This document shows, piece by piece, positions 48,530 through 49,675 of a stretch of 49,675 nucleotides of DNA. Below the pieces are notes generated by a model, which had not been told where the DNA came from, made no database searches, and worked only from the letters and a program-made list of their open reading frames with translations. Numbering within the stretch: position 1 is the stretch's first letter; every line of letters begins with the position of its first letter. Source of the DNA: JANLIQ01 sp964362925 (GTDB lineage: Bacteria; Patescibacteriota; UBA1384; 2-12-FULL-50-11); the NCBI GenBank assembly GCA_964362925.1, contig CAYIGA010000002.1, forward strand, positions 1 through 49,675. Direction: 5' to 3'. Both the position numbers and the translations under genes were made by a program.

Positions 48530-49411
48530 TTAATCTGGCCGTAGCGCCGTTATCAGCTTTGCTTGGCGAAATTGAAAGCCGAGTTCGAGGAGCTTGGTCG
48601 GCAGAACTCGGCGGCTGGCGGTAATCTCTTCAACCGCCGAGCCGAAAATTAATCGGCCGAAAAATTTTGGCCAGCGCCAGATGGCTGGCCGCCGCCAATG
48701 CTTGGCTAGGGCGGCGATGAATTCTTTTTGGCGAACCGGCTCCGGCGAAACGAGGTTGACTGGGCCGGAAATCGTCGAATTGTTAATCGCCAATTCATAG
48801 GCGGCCGCTAGATCCTGCCAACCGATCCAACTAAACCACCCTTGACGATTACCAAAAGTTGCCCCCAAGCCCAGTTTAAAAAATGGTTTGATGACGGCCA
48901 TTACTCCACCAGTCGGGGAGATGACGACGCCCTGACGCATTACCACCGTCCGAATGCCAAACTTTTCGGCCGCCTGTGTTGCCGCTTGCCAATCCAAGCA
49001 GAGTTTCGCCAGCTCACCTGAACCGGCCGGTGAACTTTCAGCTATCAGCTCTTCGCCGTGATCGCCGTAATAGCCAACGGCGTTGGCGCCGATGAAAACT
49101 GCTGGTTTTGTCGGCATCTGTTCGAGCCAGCCGACGATCCGCTTGGTCGTGGCAACCCGAGAAAGATATTTATCTTGGAATTTTGCCGGTGGCCAGCCAA
49201 AAATCGGCTGGCCGCAGAGATTAATCACCGCTTGGCAACCGGCTAGTTTCGTCGGCGATTGACTGGCGGCCAGAACATCAACCCGCACAAAATCAACTCC
49301 GCTAATCTGAACCGGTAGCAGATCAAAAACGACAACTCGATTTTCGACCTTGAGCCGTTCAACAAGTAAGCGGCCGATAAGCCCCGACCCGCCAAAAATC
49401 CCGATCCTCAT
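48530..49411 (-). CDS. TIGR01777 family NAD(P)-dependent epimerase (YfcH/SDR-like)
   Basis: A 293-residue extended short-chain dehydrogenase. Rossmann GxxGxxG is at the start (IGIFGGSGLIGRLL), and AVINLCGQPIFGWP, FIGANAVGYYGDHGEE and RTVVMRQGVVISPTGG are hallmark blocks of the TIGR01777/YfcH family. The C-terminal DUF1731-like region (RRPAIWRWPKFFGRLIFG, then EEITASRRVLPTKLLELGF) is present, so length is complete. Substrate unknown. The ATG at 49411 overlaps the stop of an upstream minus-strand frame by ATGA, suggesting a coupled pair. Confidence 0.9.
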   Translation of the reverse strand: MRIGIFGGSGLIGRLLVERLKVENRVVVFDLLPVQISGVDFVRVDVLAASQSPTKLAGCQAVINLCGQPIFGWPPAKFQDKYLSRVATTKRIVGWLEQMPTKPAVFIGANAVGYYGDHGEELIAESSPAGSGELAKLCLDWQAATQAAEKFGIRTVVMRQGVVISPTGGVMAVIKPFFKLGLGATFGNRQGWFSWIGWQDLAAAYELAINNSTISGPVNLVSPEPVRQKEFIAALAKHWRRPAIWRWPKFFGRLIFGSAVEEITASRRVLPTKLLELGFQFRQAKLITALRPD

Positions 49412-49675
49412 CTTGACATTTGTCTTATAATTCCCAATAATAATATCACCGCTTTGGACTTCTGGGGCGGAATTCCAGGTTTGGGAGTGGTAAATGTGCT
49501 ACCAGTGCGTCCCTGTCCGATTCGCTGTCCTGTTCGCCGTCCTAGCGAACCGCCCTGGCCGTCGGCCGGTTCATCACAGGAGCAGGCAGTTTCGGAAGAA
49601 GAAGCACTAAAGCCAAGCACTACCCAGCCAGCCGCGGCCCGACAAAAATGTTGCCGCCAATGATTGTTACCATCC
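49408..49675 (-). CDS. Partial hypothetical gene at window edge
   Basis: A minus-strand frame open from the window edge to a TGA at 49408, overlapping the epimerase ATG by four bases; this overlap is the main reason to call it. It encodes at least 88 residues of low-complexity Gly/Ser/Arg/Gln-rich sequence and ends KAVILLLGIIRQMSR. No family is recognised. A plus-strand frame (49454-49663) over the same DNA is also open, so the call is weak. Confidence 0.35.
   Translation of the reverse strand, partial: DGNNHWRQHFCRAAAGWVVLGFSASSSETACSCDEPADGQGGSLGRRTGQRIGQGRTGSTFTTPKPGIPPQKSKAVILLLGIIRQMSR

Noticed and set aside
686..49411. Alternative genetic code (TGA as Gly)
   Set aside because: pyrD, ssb-region and other genes end properly at TGA and no conserved protein continues through an internal TGA.
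49454..49663. Plus-strand 69-codon frame at the window end
   Set aside because: No start signal; the opposite strand offers an ATGA overlap with the epimerase gene, which fits the local operon style better, though both remain weak.

Overview
The window reads as a Candidate Phyla Radiation (Patescibacteria) genome fragment. This is an inference from gene content and architecture, since no rRNA gene is present. The pointers are: a compact core of translation and replication genes (rpsF, ssb, rpsR, rplS, rpmA, efp, gltX, hisS, an IleS2-type ileS, dnaE); rpsF-ssb-rpsR without the usual neighbour rplI; rpmA without rplU; a type IV pilus locus with giant and unusual subunits; secreted proteins of unknown function; many small dispersed repeats; and -10 boxes placed so close to start codons that leaderless transcription is likely. 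TGA is a normal stop throughout, which argues against the TGA=Gly code of Gracilibacteria/SR1. One run of 100 Ns (42302-42401) is an assembly join whose two sides share an identical 55 bp.

Layout. 1-330: dispersed repeats and a REP-like hairpin. 328-2772: a small hypothetical gene, then a pyrD-pyrC pair for de novo pyrimidine synthesis ending in a clear terminator. 2934-14015: a PRC-barrel gene divergent from a six-gene pilus operon: pilC (apparently starting at CTG), four prepilins (one carrying two He_PIG Ig-like domains) and a 1,689-residue PilX-like protein with kelch-type segments. 14035-17102 (minus strand): efp boxed by near-perfect 76-bp inverted repeats, rpsR, ssb, rpsF and a Xer recombinase. 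17192-23425: two PAP2 membrane phosphatases, a Phd-like protein with a long proline-rich tail, an M16 peptidase, ndk, a TagO/WecA-type glycosyl-1-phosphate transferase and a PH-domain membrane protein. PAP2 and TagO suggest undecaprenyl-phosphate-linked envelope chemistry.

23442-33366: a membrane protein with a pseudopilin-like stretch, dnaE, rpmA, two unrecognised genes, rplS overlapping yraN, gltX, a tRNA-Gln that runs straight into a MazG-like ORF, and a 56-residue membrane peptide. 33541-37966: a Ca2+-type P-ATPase coupled to a single-domain response regulator, then a tRNA-Glu flanked by copies of a 150-bp repeat, then an unrecognised membrane protein. 38108-42272: hisS-ileS. 42776-49675: a secreted GloVer-repeat protein, two large membrane-anchored extracellular proteins sharing the same anchor motif (one a metzincin-like metallopeptidase, one with an FN3 domain), a TIGR01777-type epimerase and a partial gene at the window edge.

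Most striking are the pilus operon with its giant multi-module protein, the four-form 150-bp dispersed element (one internally deleted copy abuts a duplicated tRNA 3' end), short repeats carried in frame inside housekeeping proteins (DnaE, S6, XerC, IleS), and the consistent near-leaderless promoter layout.
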